Below are positions 22,801-33,403 of a DNA stretch of 64,000 bases, piece after piece. The DNA is taken from positions 7,325,726 to 7,389,725 of the forward strand of contig CM028327.1 in NCBI GenBank assembly GCA_016647705.1. Direction: 5' to 3'. The notes under the pieces are model-generated. The model searched no databases. It had not been told where the DNA came from and saw only the letters and a list, made by a program, of their open reading frames with translations. Origin of the DNA: Eucommia ulmoides (lineage: Eukaryota > Streptophyta > Magnoliopsida > Garryales > Eucommiaceae). The first letter of the stretch is position 1. Each line of letters begins with the position of its first letter. The position numbers and the translations under genes are program-made.

Positions 22801-23614
22801 TCCCATAAATCAATCCCAATCCTTACCGAAAATTCAATTAAAAAAAGCGTCTTAATTTATTATATAGCTGCCTGTTTACTAATTTTCAAGCTCAGAGCTG
22901 CTTCAAAATGGACAATAAAATACTAAAAATTTAAGTAAAATCATGCAGTTCTTGAAACTTTTAGCTAATCGAATCTCTTCCGAGGCAAAAATAAGGAAAA
23001 TCAACAAGAAAAATCGACAGAAGAAGAACAGAATTTCACTTAGAAAATGAATGCCAAATCGATGATCAAAAAAAAAAACTGTAATTAGCACCAAAAACAA
23101 AAACGAATCGAACATCAAATTAGCTATTGAACTTTCGACTTCTCCAAAACAGCTATTGAACATCAAAGTGAAAATCATGCAGTTCTTGAAACTTTTAGCT
23201 AATCGAATCTCTTCCGAGGCAAAAATAAGGAAAATCAACAAGAAAAATCGACAGAAGAAGAACAGAACTTCACTTGGAAAATGAATGTCAAATAAGGATC
23301 TAAACCAAACTGATTGCATATACAATACTTCCGATCACATAGTTGTTGCCAACAGAAAGCTTAATCCACAGATCATCAATACAAAAAAAAAAAAAAAACA
23401 GTAAATCTACGATTAGCAACAAAGAAAAAAACGAATCGAACACCAAATAAGGTATTGAACTTTCGAATTCTCCAAATCAGCTGTTGAACATTAAATTAAA
23501 GATCGCATCGATACGAGATTTCTAATAAACGCACATAAAATTTACCTGCTTCTGCTTGAGGGAGGCGGAAGTGAGAGAGGTCATGTACGTTGCGGATCCA
23601 GTAAAAGTCGCCAT
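19895..23614 (-). CDS. ACP: Acyl carrier protein, plastid, complete
   Basis: Carries growing acyl chains in plastid type II fatty acid synthesis. Exons on the minus strand: 23614-23546 (23 codons), 22092-21979 (38), 21115-20993 (41), 20023-19895 (42 plus stop); all introns are GT-AG and phase 0. The product is 144 aa. Residues 1-61 ([13 protein letters not shown]..., rich in Ser/Thr, then ...[11 protein letters not shown]) are a plastid transit peptide, with the Cys-Ala at the end as a likely processing site. The mature part starts [13 protein letters not shown]. The phosphopantetheine Ser is in GADSLDT (about residue 99), the last residues of exon 3, and is followed by [13 protein letters not shown] and the acidic helix [17 protein letters not shown]. 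All introns are invaded by transposons; exons are untouched. Confidence 0.97.
20260..20691. mobile_element. PIF/Harbinger-like MITE in ACP intron 3
   Basis: Ends AGCCTCGTTTGGTTA and TTAACCAAACACCACC, with TAA on both sides (20257-20259, 20692-20694). The inside shares TTCTGTTCTC- and TCCCATCTCATCCCAG-type stretches with the copies at 28260 and 30657. There is a long A-run near the right end. Confidence 0.75.
20735..20840. mobile_element. Solo end of a Mutator-like MITE family
   Basis: Reads GAAACATCAGGGGGCG, ACTGAGATCACGCTC, GGGGTGCAAAATGCGATTTAG. The same end motif recurs at 27600-27690, 41290-41360 and 57395-57460 (GGGTGCAAAG..., TTTAGCAAAGTG). The matching opposite end is not seen here. 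Confidence 0.4.
21195..21320. mobile_element. Small Harbinger-like MITE in ACP intron 2
   Basis: Ends GGCACCGTTTGGCAACATT and GCATTACCAAACAGTGTT, TTA flanks at 21192-21194 and 21321-21323. About 126 bp, no coding. Confidence 0.65.
21348..21793. mobile_element. hAT-like MITE in ACP intron 2
   Basis: Ends GGGTTGGCAATATTGTG and CACGAATTGCCAGCCC are inverted repeats; inner copies of GACACGAAAC / TGTCGTTATCGTGTC type fill the element. TSD not resolved. The sequence is of the ACACGA-rich hAT MITE kind. Confidence 0.55.
22292..22584 (-). mobile_element. Non-autonomous Helitron, copy 1, ACP intron 1
   Basis: On the minus strand it starts TCTATCTTATAAATC (5' TC end at 22584) and ends with hairpin GTGCCTTGAGGCAC, nine bases, then CTAG at 22295-22292 followed by T. 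A 3' hairpin close to a CTRR end and insertion before T are the marks of Helitrons. 293 bp, no Rep/helicase. Its 5' end abuts copy 2 directly. Confidence 0.75.
22585..22868 (-). mobile_element. Non-autonomous Helitron, copy 2, directly joined to copy 1
   Basis: Same family as 22292-22584 (shared inner GATACAAAATATAATT and TAATCCAATC parts). It starts near 22868 with CTATATAATAAATTAAG (first base changed from T) and ends with hairpin GTGCCTTTAGGCAC and CATAG at 22585, where copy 1 begins with no gap. The two lie head to tail. Confidence 0.7.
22941..23500. repeat. 234 bp direct tandem duplication in ACP intron 1
   Basis: TCATGCAGTTCTTGAAACTT begins at 22941 and again at 23175. About 120 bases then agree almost perfectly; a later shared part (AACGAATCGAACA-CAAAT, GTTGAACATTAAA) at 23430-23490 continues the second unit after an extra stretch of about 100 bases. 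The near identity of the first part points to a recent event. Confidence 0.8.
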
Positions 23615-23775
23615 TGATGGATCTAGAAAGCAGATCAGATTTGAGAGAATCTGAAGAAAATGAGAACGAAATCGAGATCGAGAGAGGGGGCGACGGAGAA
23701 AACTAAGAAATGGAGGGGTTAACGAGGACGTCGGGGAAGGTTTGGGAGTGGTTCAATTTATAGACAATTTATTGG
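23615..23775 (-). promoter_or_regulatory. ACP core promoter and 5' UTR
   Basis: On the minus strand a TATAAAT box lies at 23762-23756, about 140 bases before the ATG, with a CCAAT at 23775-23771. The 5' UTR holds CT-rich stretches (around 23680). The start codon at 23614 is the first ATG of the conserved frame. Confidence 0.55.
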
Positions 23776-23882
23776 TGTTTGTTGTTCGTTGGCTTTGTTT
23801 TTAACGAAAGAGGAGTGTTTGGTTACGAGAATAGGGAGACAAGGACGGTGGATTTTTTTATTTTTATTGGACTTTGTTTCGG

Positions 23883-24150
23883 AGGATTTTAATTTCAACA
23901 CGTTAAACTCTAAAGTATTCATAATTCGTGTCAAGTCAGTCATTTTATTATTTTTTATAATGAGACTTGCTCACGTGGATAATTTTGTGTTTTTGATACG
24001 TGACTAATTTCCATTGTAACAAAAGACGGGATTATCGATTTGGATTGAATTGACACAATTTGGATACTACAAGGTTTAATGTGTTCAAATTAAAAATAAA
24101 AGTGCTAAAGTGGGATTTCTCCAAAAAAATTCACGGGTGCAAAAAACAAA
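23883..24150. mobile_element. Palindromic MITE, Mutator-like type, copy 2
   Basis: Reads TTAATTTCAACACGTTAAAC, then TCGTGTCAAGTCAGTC, and in reverse on the right TTGACACAATTTGGATAC, AAGGTTTAATGTGTTC, then GGGATTTCTCC. Same family as 162-453 and 52565-52875. Upstream of the ACP promoter. Confidence 0.6.
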
Positions 24151-24950
24151 AATAGCTTTTTGTCATAACCCCAAAAATTACAATTCACTGTTCACCCAAC
24201 TCAATGAGTACAATAATTTTTTAAGAAATCTAATAATTTTGTCAAAAGTTCGAGGTCATTTCACGCCATAAAAATTATTGTAATTTTTTTACATAAAAAA
24301 ATTACAGTAATAGTAACATTAGATTTTTGAAAAAACTATTACAGCATATAAACTGCATAAGCAAAAAAATTAATTTTGCAGAGTACTCACCAAGAGTCCC
24401 TTATATTTTTTTACCTTTAAATTTTTATATCTGTATCTAATTAACTAATTTTTTCATTATTTACTATCTTTGTTCATTTATAAATTAAAAAAACAATATA
24501 GTCTTTTAGACACCGAAAATTCTTGTCCAAAATTTCAAATTCCTATTTGTAATATAATTTAATACAGTTATATTATATTATATTTTGTATCTTTTAAGTA
24601 TTTTGGTCATTTTTTTATATTATTTACAATCATTTACGGTTACCAATTAAAAAATTAATATAAAGTTTTTAGTCATGAAAACTCTCGTGTATATATAAAT
24701 AAAGGTTAATTATATAATTTTTAATTTTATTTTAAGTAGTCTCCCATTTTTAGGGCATTTAAGTTTCAATAATAAATCATATATCTTTTATTTTATTTTA
24801 AAATAAAATTTACGTTTATTTTGTAACGTAATTAGCGAATGCACTGTGCCTGAAAACACGATTTCATATAAAAATTTCATATATGTTTAATTAATTGATT
24901 AAATTTATTTGATTTTCTTTTTGTTTCGCATTCTTGGTTTTCAAAGAATG
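24151..24950. other. AT-rich spacer without genes
   Basis: No open frame or RNA gene is supported. Short Helitron-like scraps are possible: GTTCATTTATAAATTAAAAA and ATATAGTCTTTTAGACACC (24470-24520) recall the 3' part of the ACP intron Helitrons on the plus strand, but no full ends are present. Confidence 0.4.
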
Positions 24951-24954
24951 TGGT

Positions 24955-25668
24955 GGGTGTTTATGTGAAGTTTGAGATTTGCTAAATTGCATCTTTAGAT
25001 TTTATATTTTTTTAATCTTATAAAATTGAAAACGATGTAATGATTTTGGATGAAAATGAATTGTGTTCTATGTCGCAGTCTGAGTTTAGTTAGTGTCTCA
25101 CAATCCGTTTTTCAACCTCAAAGGTTTAGCCCATGACACTAACACATGGTCTTATAATGGAGATATTTTCATCATTTCAACACTCCACTAAATGTAGAAC
25201 GTTTTTCCTTAACAATAATTCATACTTTTCTATCTCGTTTTTTAAAAAAAATTGTTATTAGGAAAATGTTAGGAAAAAAACATATTAAATTTGATGGAGT
25301 GATGAAATAATAAAATATTTCCATTAGAAAGTTACATTTGCTTAGCATTTTCATCGAAAATCATTAATAACATTTTTAATTTTATAACATTCAAACACAT
25401 GTGAAACTAAGCAAAATTGATCACTCTACTAACTCTAACGTGTTTTATCTTTCACTTCTTTATAACAACAATTTATTTCAAAAAATAAAATAGATAAACA
25501 TAAATCGTAACATTTGTATTAAAAGGCCACATATTGTGCACAACATTTTTTTTCCCTCAAAATCATTGATACTATTTCCAATTTTACGAAATCAAAACAA
25601 ATGTAGAATTTAAAGGGATCAAATATGTAATTTGACAAACCTCAGAGTCCAAATAGACACTCAATCCA
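24955..25668. mobile_element. TIR element, about 0.7 kb (unassigned DNA transposon)
   Basis: Left end GGGTGTTTATGTGAAG-TTTGAGATTTGCTAAAT; right end in reverse GAGTGTCTATTTGGAC-TCTGAGGTTTGTCAAAT. The inverted ends agree over about 38 bases with mismatches. Inner GAAAACGATGTAATG / CATTGATACTATTTCC tracts are also weakly inverted. A truncated relative is at 16700. No coding. Confidence 0.6.
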
Positions 25669-25912
25669 TAGTTACAAGCCCAAACCGGTCTCATCCCAAT
25701 AATCACACCACGTCAACAGGATAATGAGATTATTTTTAGGGACAACGGAAAAATACTTTGCATAAACAAATTGTCAATTCAATACAAACCGATAAATAAA
25801 TAAAATAAAAAACAACTGTACACCAATTTGGTGATCCGAAAAATTATAGCTCACAAAAAAAAAAAAAAAAGACAATTTACAAAAAAGGGCTCAGGCAAAA
25901 CTGAAATATACA

Positions 25913-26109
25913 AGCAGTGTTTAGTGTTTGTTTATAAATTTCGGTATTCGCTCCCAGAAAAACAAAAATAAAACATAAAAAAACAGAACAGAAACAGAAA
26001 CCAAAATAGATTACGTTTTTCCCAATATTCATGTTTCTGTTCCAATTTTTTTAGATATTTTTTTTGGGAGTAGAAACAGAAATTCAAGAACAAAAACACT
26101 AAACAAAAC
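25913..26109. mobile_element. Short Harbinger-like MITE near the NHX 3' end
   Basis: Ends GTGTTTAGTGTTTGTTT and ACAAAAACACTAAACAAAAC are inverted. It shares TTTCTGTTCC- and GCTCCCAGAAA-like tracts with the GTTTGG family. It lies 120 bp past the NHX stop codon and so may be within its 3' UTR. Confidence 0.45.
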
Positions 26110-26228
26110 CAACAAACATAATAACCCACAACCTATAAATGACGACGACAACAATAATAATAAAAAAATTCTCACTTTTTTTCGTTCTCCTGGAATCATC
26201 TCTCTCTCCCCCCTCTCTTTCTCTCTCA

Positions 26229-27919
26229 TCATTGCCATTGTTGTTGATGAACGCTTTGTTCGGTGGGGGAGCCCGGAACAAAGGGGACGAAACCTCGCCC
26301 ACCGAAAACGGGCCGCATGAATCCATCATCAAATTTTCTCCAGTAATAATGAACGGTGTGAGAAGGGGTGGCAAGGAGCATTCTGAGGCTACTCGGTCGG
26401 GCCACAGTTCGGTCTCCGGGCTCACTTTCGGGGTCTTGGGCTTCGGAAAGAAGAGGGATGGTGAAGGATTTGGGAGTAACAGGCTCGGATGAGATTGATC
26501 GGGTTAAGTGGCTTGGGGCGGGGAGCAATAGCCTCACTAGAGGTTTAGTCATCAGCCCGAATACCTGAAGAGAATAGATACAAGAATATATACATGTAAG
26601 CTATCTATGGTTTTTTTTGCTGAAATTGTGTTCTCAGATTTCTGTTCCCTTTTTTTTTTGGGTGTTTCTAAAACAACTGTTTCTGTTCCGAATTTTCTAG
26701 GGAAAAAAAACAGAAAAATATGATAATGGCACTGGAAACAATTATGCTTTGACTATTTTTTTTGAGTTCTGGAAGAAAGTAATTAAAAGCATGTTTTAAT
26801 TTATTTATTTTTTAAAGTACATTTCATAAGTGCAAAACAAATGCTGCTTTAAAAAAAAAAAAAAAAAACGTACTTTAAAGAAGCGTTCCCAAATTGTGCC
26901 TTCGTGTCTCAGTCCTCATGTTTTAATTTTTGACCCCAAAATATGATGATTAAGGTGGCATTTGTCTAGGGTTTCTGTTCCAGATTTCTGTTTGTGGACC
27001 TAGAAAACTTGGAACACAAATAGAAACCCATGTGTGTGTATATATATATATATCCCAGATTTTTGTTTCTGTTCTCAAAAAAAAAATGACAAGCAAAATC
27101 CGGAAACAAAAACACTACCAAACAGGTCCTAAGGGGGTTTCCGTTTGTAGTGTCTCTATTTTCAGAAACTAACAGAAACAAGTATTTCGAAGAAAGTTGT
27201 TCTAAAAATCTGAGAACAGAAATAGAAACAGAAACATTAAACAGAGGTCAAACATACCACTGTGCTGAAGAGAACAACAGTGATCGTACTGGTGATCATG
27301 ATCGCATTTCCCATTACTTGGGTATGGCCTGACCTTGTAAACTGAAAAAAAAAAAATCTTAACTCTGAAACAAATTCCGACACCATTTAATGCTCAATTA
27401 GGTCAAATTTGATTGATTCCGATTTCTGACCAATTTTTTGATAGATCAAGGGCCAAAGTGTAACAAGAATTAAACAACAAATATGGAAACTGTAATATCA
27501 TTTTTTCCTTTAGACTTTTCTCTAATGCAAAAGTCACCTGACTAACCCCGGCGATAAAATTGGCCGGATTCAGTCAATTGGACTAAACTGATACGAAAAG
27601 AAAAGTTGGTCGGGGCAAAATGCAAAAATTGAAACATCAATGGACAAAGTGAAACCTCGCCGGCTCACCCAAGGTGCAAAGTGTGATTAAGCATAAACTA
27701 ATACATACATACATATATATATATATATATCCCTCTCCCCCTCTCTCTCTGACTCTCTCTGAACTGCTACTTGGTAACCCTAGAACACTGATGCATTCAA
27801 TGAAGAAGACACGGTGAAATGGCTAACCTGATTATAAGCCAGAGCCATGGAAACAGCACCTCTCATGAGACCAGCCCACCAAATTGTAACCTGAAAATTA
27901 GGAGGAATTCATCAACTAC

Positions 27920-27958
<39 letters not shown>

Positions 27959-30900
27959 TTGTTATAGTTTAGTGCTTGGTTGTAAAAAGTTAAAACGCCT
28001 AAATTAGCTGGTTAACCGTTTTAAAGCTAGCTCAGATGTTATTTTCTCGTGTAATTGGAGTATAATATAGCTTATGAAATCATAAGTAATTGGAGTATAA
28101 TATAGCTTAATTAAAGTAAAACAGTTGTATGTTTCTGCGCCCGAATGAACAATACGTAAATCAAATGAAATCATAGATATATGGATAATATACAAATCAA
28201 TCAACAAAAATAATATAATTTATAAAATAGGATGATTTAGACAACCAAACGAGCCCTTAGGCCCCGTTTGGTTACTGTTTCTGTTCCCTGCTTTTTGTTC
28301 CCCACTCCCAAAATTTTACAGACACGTGTTTGGTAAACACATTTCTTTTCCCACAATTTTGGGAGTAATTTAGAAGTATTTCTTGAATTCTTTAAAAATC
28401 TGAAAAACGGAAAAAAATGTTTAAGTTTTATTCACTCCCACAAAACTATTCCCACTACTACCACACCGAGCACCATACATTTAAAGAAAAAAATGAACAT
28501 GCATTTTTTGTTTTTGTTCTCATAAAATAAAAGAAACAATTTCAGGATAACGGTCGTTACCAAACATGTTTCTATTCCCGGAATACTCCAGAACGAAAAT
28601 AAAATTCCCATCCCAGTTTATTGGAAGTAAAAACAGAAAAGCAGAAACACTAAAACCAAACGCCACCTATAATTTTTAATTCCCGTTTTTTTTATCCTTT
28701 GAATAAAGTTTTTGTCCTCTTGTTGATGAATCCATATAGTTGATATAACCGAGATGTCGAATTTGTAGTAGATAGCCAAGAACAAGAATAAAGAATAAGT
28801 TACTCTAAAAATAAGACAAAAAAATAAAAGAAAATAGAAGACCATATGATAAGAATCCCAGAGCATTATAAGGCCATACCTGCTGCTTTAAGCCAATTTT
28901 TTCGGCTGGATACTTCTTAGTCAAGTTGGATAAAAATGATAAAGGGAAAACAAAAGCAGCTCTTCCAACCAAAATCAGTCCCAAAAGAATTGAGCTTATC
29001 GCAACTGATGTTCCGGGGCTGAAATAGATAAACATTATTAGAATCAAAAAAGCCAAAAAAAAAAATGGAAATAGAAAAAAGATTATTGCGTTGTTCTTGA
29101 AATAACTTACTTTTAATTTTTTATCCCAATTTTTGATGTTTCGGTTAATATCAACCAGACTAAATCCAACCAGTTGATATCAATAACATGTTAAATTTGT
29201 ATCTGATATCTTATTTAAAGTCAACTAAAATATTGATAAGGAGTAAAAAAATAAATTGGTAATGATTAAAATATAAAGTTAATTGCTTTTTACCTCCTTG
29301 TACTTTGATCTTATTTCATTTTAACCCCTCTACTTTAAAACCTACACATGACCCCCTTGTACTTTTGACCCAAGGAAAAAGCTCACATTTTATTCAAAAA
29401 AGTATAAAATGAATTAAGTGCCCTTTATTGTTTTATTTAAATTTAATATTTATGAAAAAAGTGTTGAATCCCACATCAATGTTGGGTCCTTCTTCCGATA
29501 TCCGTTCGCAGTGGTTTGTCAAAAGTCCACCCTATGGTGAGGGGGGCGTGTTGAACCCCACATCACTTGTGTTAACTGATCCTGAGCTATATATAACTCT
29601 AAAGGCAATTCTCATCTTACAAGGCGTCTTTAGTGAGTCCCATTGGATTTCTACATTTAGTGCAACGGCTTTCATAATCCCTTGAAAGGTAGCTTACTAA
29701 TATAACGAGGGATAAGTAAGTCATCGCTCTCTAGCTCTTTTTCTCTCTCTATTTCCATGTATTCTTTTTTTAATAAAGGCAAAATAAAATAGAAAATTAT
29801 AATTTCGTCCACTTTTTAGCATATTTGGTTAAGTTAAATAGAAGAAGAAAAAAAAAATCTAATTTATTATAAGTAGAAAGGGGTTAATAGTAGGTTTTTA
29901 AAGTACAGGGAACAGAACGAAACAAGATCAAAGTACAAGGGAGTAAAAAGCAATTAACCCTAAAATATAAGTTGCTCTAAAACCACAGATAGAAGGACTA
30001 TAGACTAAAAACCCCAGAAAAGAACACCAAGTATCTCACATTCAACTTAAACATACCTATCGCTTACGAATCTCCACTTCTCTATGTCCAAGGCATCCAT
30101 ACCGACGTAAAGAAAGATGAATATTTCAGCAACAAACGACAACGTTGCAAAAGCATGCCTGAAAAACCGGTTTAAGAAAATATTCCAAGAAGAAAAAAAA
30201 CCTATTCAATGGTTATTTAATGGTGAGTGATCAAACGTACTTGGTGGTGACTCTTGAGCTCTCGGTAACATTATGCCAGGTGTAGTGGGACATCACGATC
30301 CCACAGAAGAACACAGTGAGGATGGCACTTAAATAGAATAACTGAAACAAAAATAAAATCAGAAAAATGGTCAACCCATGAAGTTTATGAAAATAAAGTG
30401 TGTATTATATGTATGCGCACGCTTGTATGCAAAGGGTTACAGGACCTACTAAAAAAGAGGTATAATTTTACCTCAGCCAGCATATACGAGAGATAAGCCA
30501 TGAGCATCATAAGAGCAACCTCACGATCGGTAGAGTGCCTGGAATTAATTGGAGAATTAAGGTTTCAAGACAACCACCAAAAGAAAATTATTGCCTTCCA
30601 GAGAGGGCAACAATTTAGCATGGGACAAAGATTTGTCACATTAAAGAAGTAACTAAGGTGGCATTTGGTTAGTGTTTCTATTTCTACTTCCAATAAACAA
30701 GGATGGGATGGGTATTTGTTTCTGTTCTGGAGTATTCCGGAAATAGAAATACGACTATTGTCCTAAAATTGTTTCTTTTAATTTATGAGAACAGAAACGA
30801 GGAACACTTTTAGTTGCAAGATTTGTTCTTTGTTTCTTTTAAATGTATGGTGGTTGGCGGGGTGATGGTGGCCGGCAGGTGGTAATGGGAATGGTTTTGT

Positions 30901-32868
30901 TGGAGTGAGTAGGAATCAACATTTTTTTGTTTCTCAGATATTAAGAAATTCAGGAAATAGTCCTAAATTACTCTCAAAATTTTAAGAACAAAAATGTGTT
31001 TACCAAACAAGTTTTTGTACATTAATCCCAAAATTTTGAGAGTGAAAACAGGAATCAAAGAAGAGAAACAGTAACCAAACGGGACCTAAGGCACCATTTG
31101 ATGACATTTTTTTAAGCATAAAAAAAGGGAAAAAAATTGCAAATAGCATCTGTTTTGCGCTTTAAAAGATACTTATAAAAAATAAAATACAAGTAAAAGT
31201 AGTTAATTCAAAAAATAAAAAATATTTTTTATTTCATCGAATTTTAACATATACGTAATTGTTTTGTATTAAGATATCTTTTAGAAATCATTTCCCGTTA
31301 ACTTTCTTTAGAATCTAATCAGCCCTTTAAACTACCTTTACTATGGTAACAAGTGGCAAATTTACCAGTGTTGAAAGCGTCTACTAACCTCCCGAAGTAA
31401 AGCTTTCTTATAATGTACGCACTAAGCAATCCAGCCTGCAGGCAAAAGAAAAATGTGTTAAAATACCACAACAAATTCACAAGCAAAAAACCGCAGAAGC
31501 ACACAACGGCGGATTCAAAAGCTTGAGGAGGGGGGAAGGGAATTACTCCCTCAGTCCCAAATTTATTGTCACGTTTGACTATGCCAATGTTCCAGGTAGT
31601 GTTTGGATAGTTTTTACTTCACCATATTGCCCTTATTGGGAGTGATGTTAAAGTGATAAATTTTTTTCTTTTTTAAATTTCGATATGCGGAGGGGAACAA
31701 GGTTATTTTAGAAAAAATGATAAACTATATTTGTTAAAAAAGGAAAAATGATAATTAATTTGGATATCCTAAAAAGGAATTTAGGACAAAGGGAGTATTA
31801 GAGATTTACCAAGGATTTATATAAATTAGAGGGGGGTTATATGATATTTCAAGGGTTCTAATTGTATTTTTCCCAAAAATATATAGGTAAAAGTGTGAAT
31901 TTTCAAAAATTAAGGGGGTGGCTTCAAACACCCCCCCCCCCCCCCGCGCGCGCATAGGCAGGGCTGGTCCTTGGGCAAGGTGACCAAATCAGTCGCTTAG
32001 GGCCTCCAAATTTTTGAGAGCCCTTCAAATTGACCTCTCTTAAAAAAAATTCAATTTCAAACATTTTATTAATATTACATCAAATTATTAAAAAAAAAAA
32101 AAAAAAAAAAAAACAATAAAACAAAACAAAAAAAAAAAACAGAAAGTCAGTTTTGGTTCAATCACCATATTAACTATCTTTTCTTTTAATATTTTAATTT
32201 TATAAAAGAATTATGAGTATTTCTTAAAAAACAAAATAAACATTGAGAGGCCCCATTTTCAAATTTCGCTTAAGGACACTAAATTCCGAGGGCCGTCCCT
32301 AGGCCTAGGGTAAATCCACCGCTGCAAGCATAGACAGATAAAGAGTCGTACATATATAGGGAAAGGGAGAGAGAGGAGAAAGAGACTCACCACAACTCCC
32401 AGCACCGTGCTTGATATAAATAAATAAAAGAAATTGCCAATTAACTGCAAAGCGGTGCTAGTGGTGATATGAGACAGGTCAAAGTTCTGCACTGCATTGA
32501 AAAGCACCACCGAAGTAGCATCGTTTACAACCCCTTCCCCGAAAACCAAACTGTACAGCAAAGGTGTCTCGTCCTGATTAAGCACCTGCGTGATACAGGG
32601 AGGGTAAAACAAATTAGTAGAAGTATACTAATCAATTGCTAATACTAGAGATTCATATAAATCAGAGGGGGGGACGTGCTTTAGCCCCCCCGGGGGTGGG
32701 AGTGGGGGTGGGGGGGCATGCCTTAGATACGCCACAATACTACAGTTAAAGAATGCCCAAATTTACCTGCAATGTGCAAACAGAGTCGGTTGCAGAAAAG
32801 ATTGCTCCAATTGCTGCAAATAATTCATTAAATTTAGACAACAAGCTGACTAAATCTCAAATATATAC

Positions 32869-32915
<47 letters not shown>

Positions 32916-33372
32916 CAAATAAGAAAACAGGGAATACTGTACCGAGATAATCTCCTAACTGAAGAGAACCAATGTTCATTTTCTTGAAAAAGTTGATCGC
33001 TCCTGGATCAAGAACAAGAGGCATGTTAGCAGAGATGTATATCCTAGGGCTAAAAACAGAAACAAGTAACCAATATACAAATAAAAGGGTGTTGCAAAAT
33101 ATTATCTAGTGGGACGTATAAGTAACTGAAGCTATCAGCAAATCAATTGAAGATTACTGCTTTATTTAATTCACTAATTTTTTTTTTCACATGCTTTGTT
33201 GCATTCATAAGAGACCTATTTTTCATTGAATAATAGGTAAAAAAGAGAAGAGCTCGTATACAAGCACAAACACGTCCTAAAACTTTACAGCGCATTGATG
33301 ATAAGGTTTCTATAATGATCATGCTTACTGCACTTACCCATCCCTTCCATTGAGTAGCCCACCGGGCACGCG

Positions 33373-33403
<31 letters not shown>

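Noticed and set aside
26099-26492. Long plus- and minus-strand frames around the last NHX exon
   Set aside because: They are shadows of the conserved NHX C-terminal exon read in other frames.
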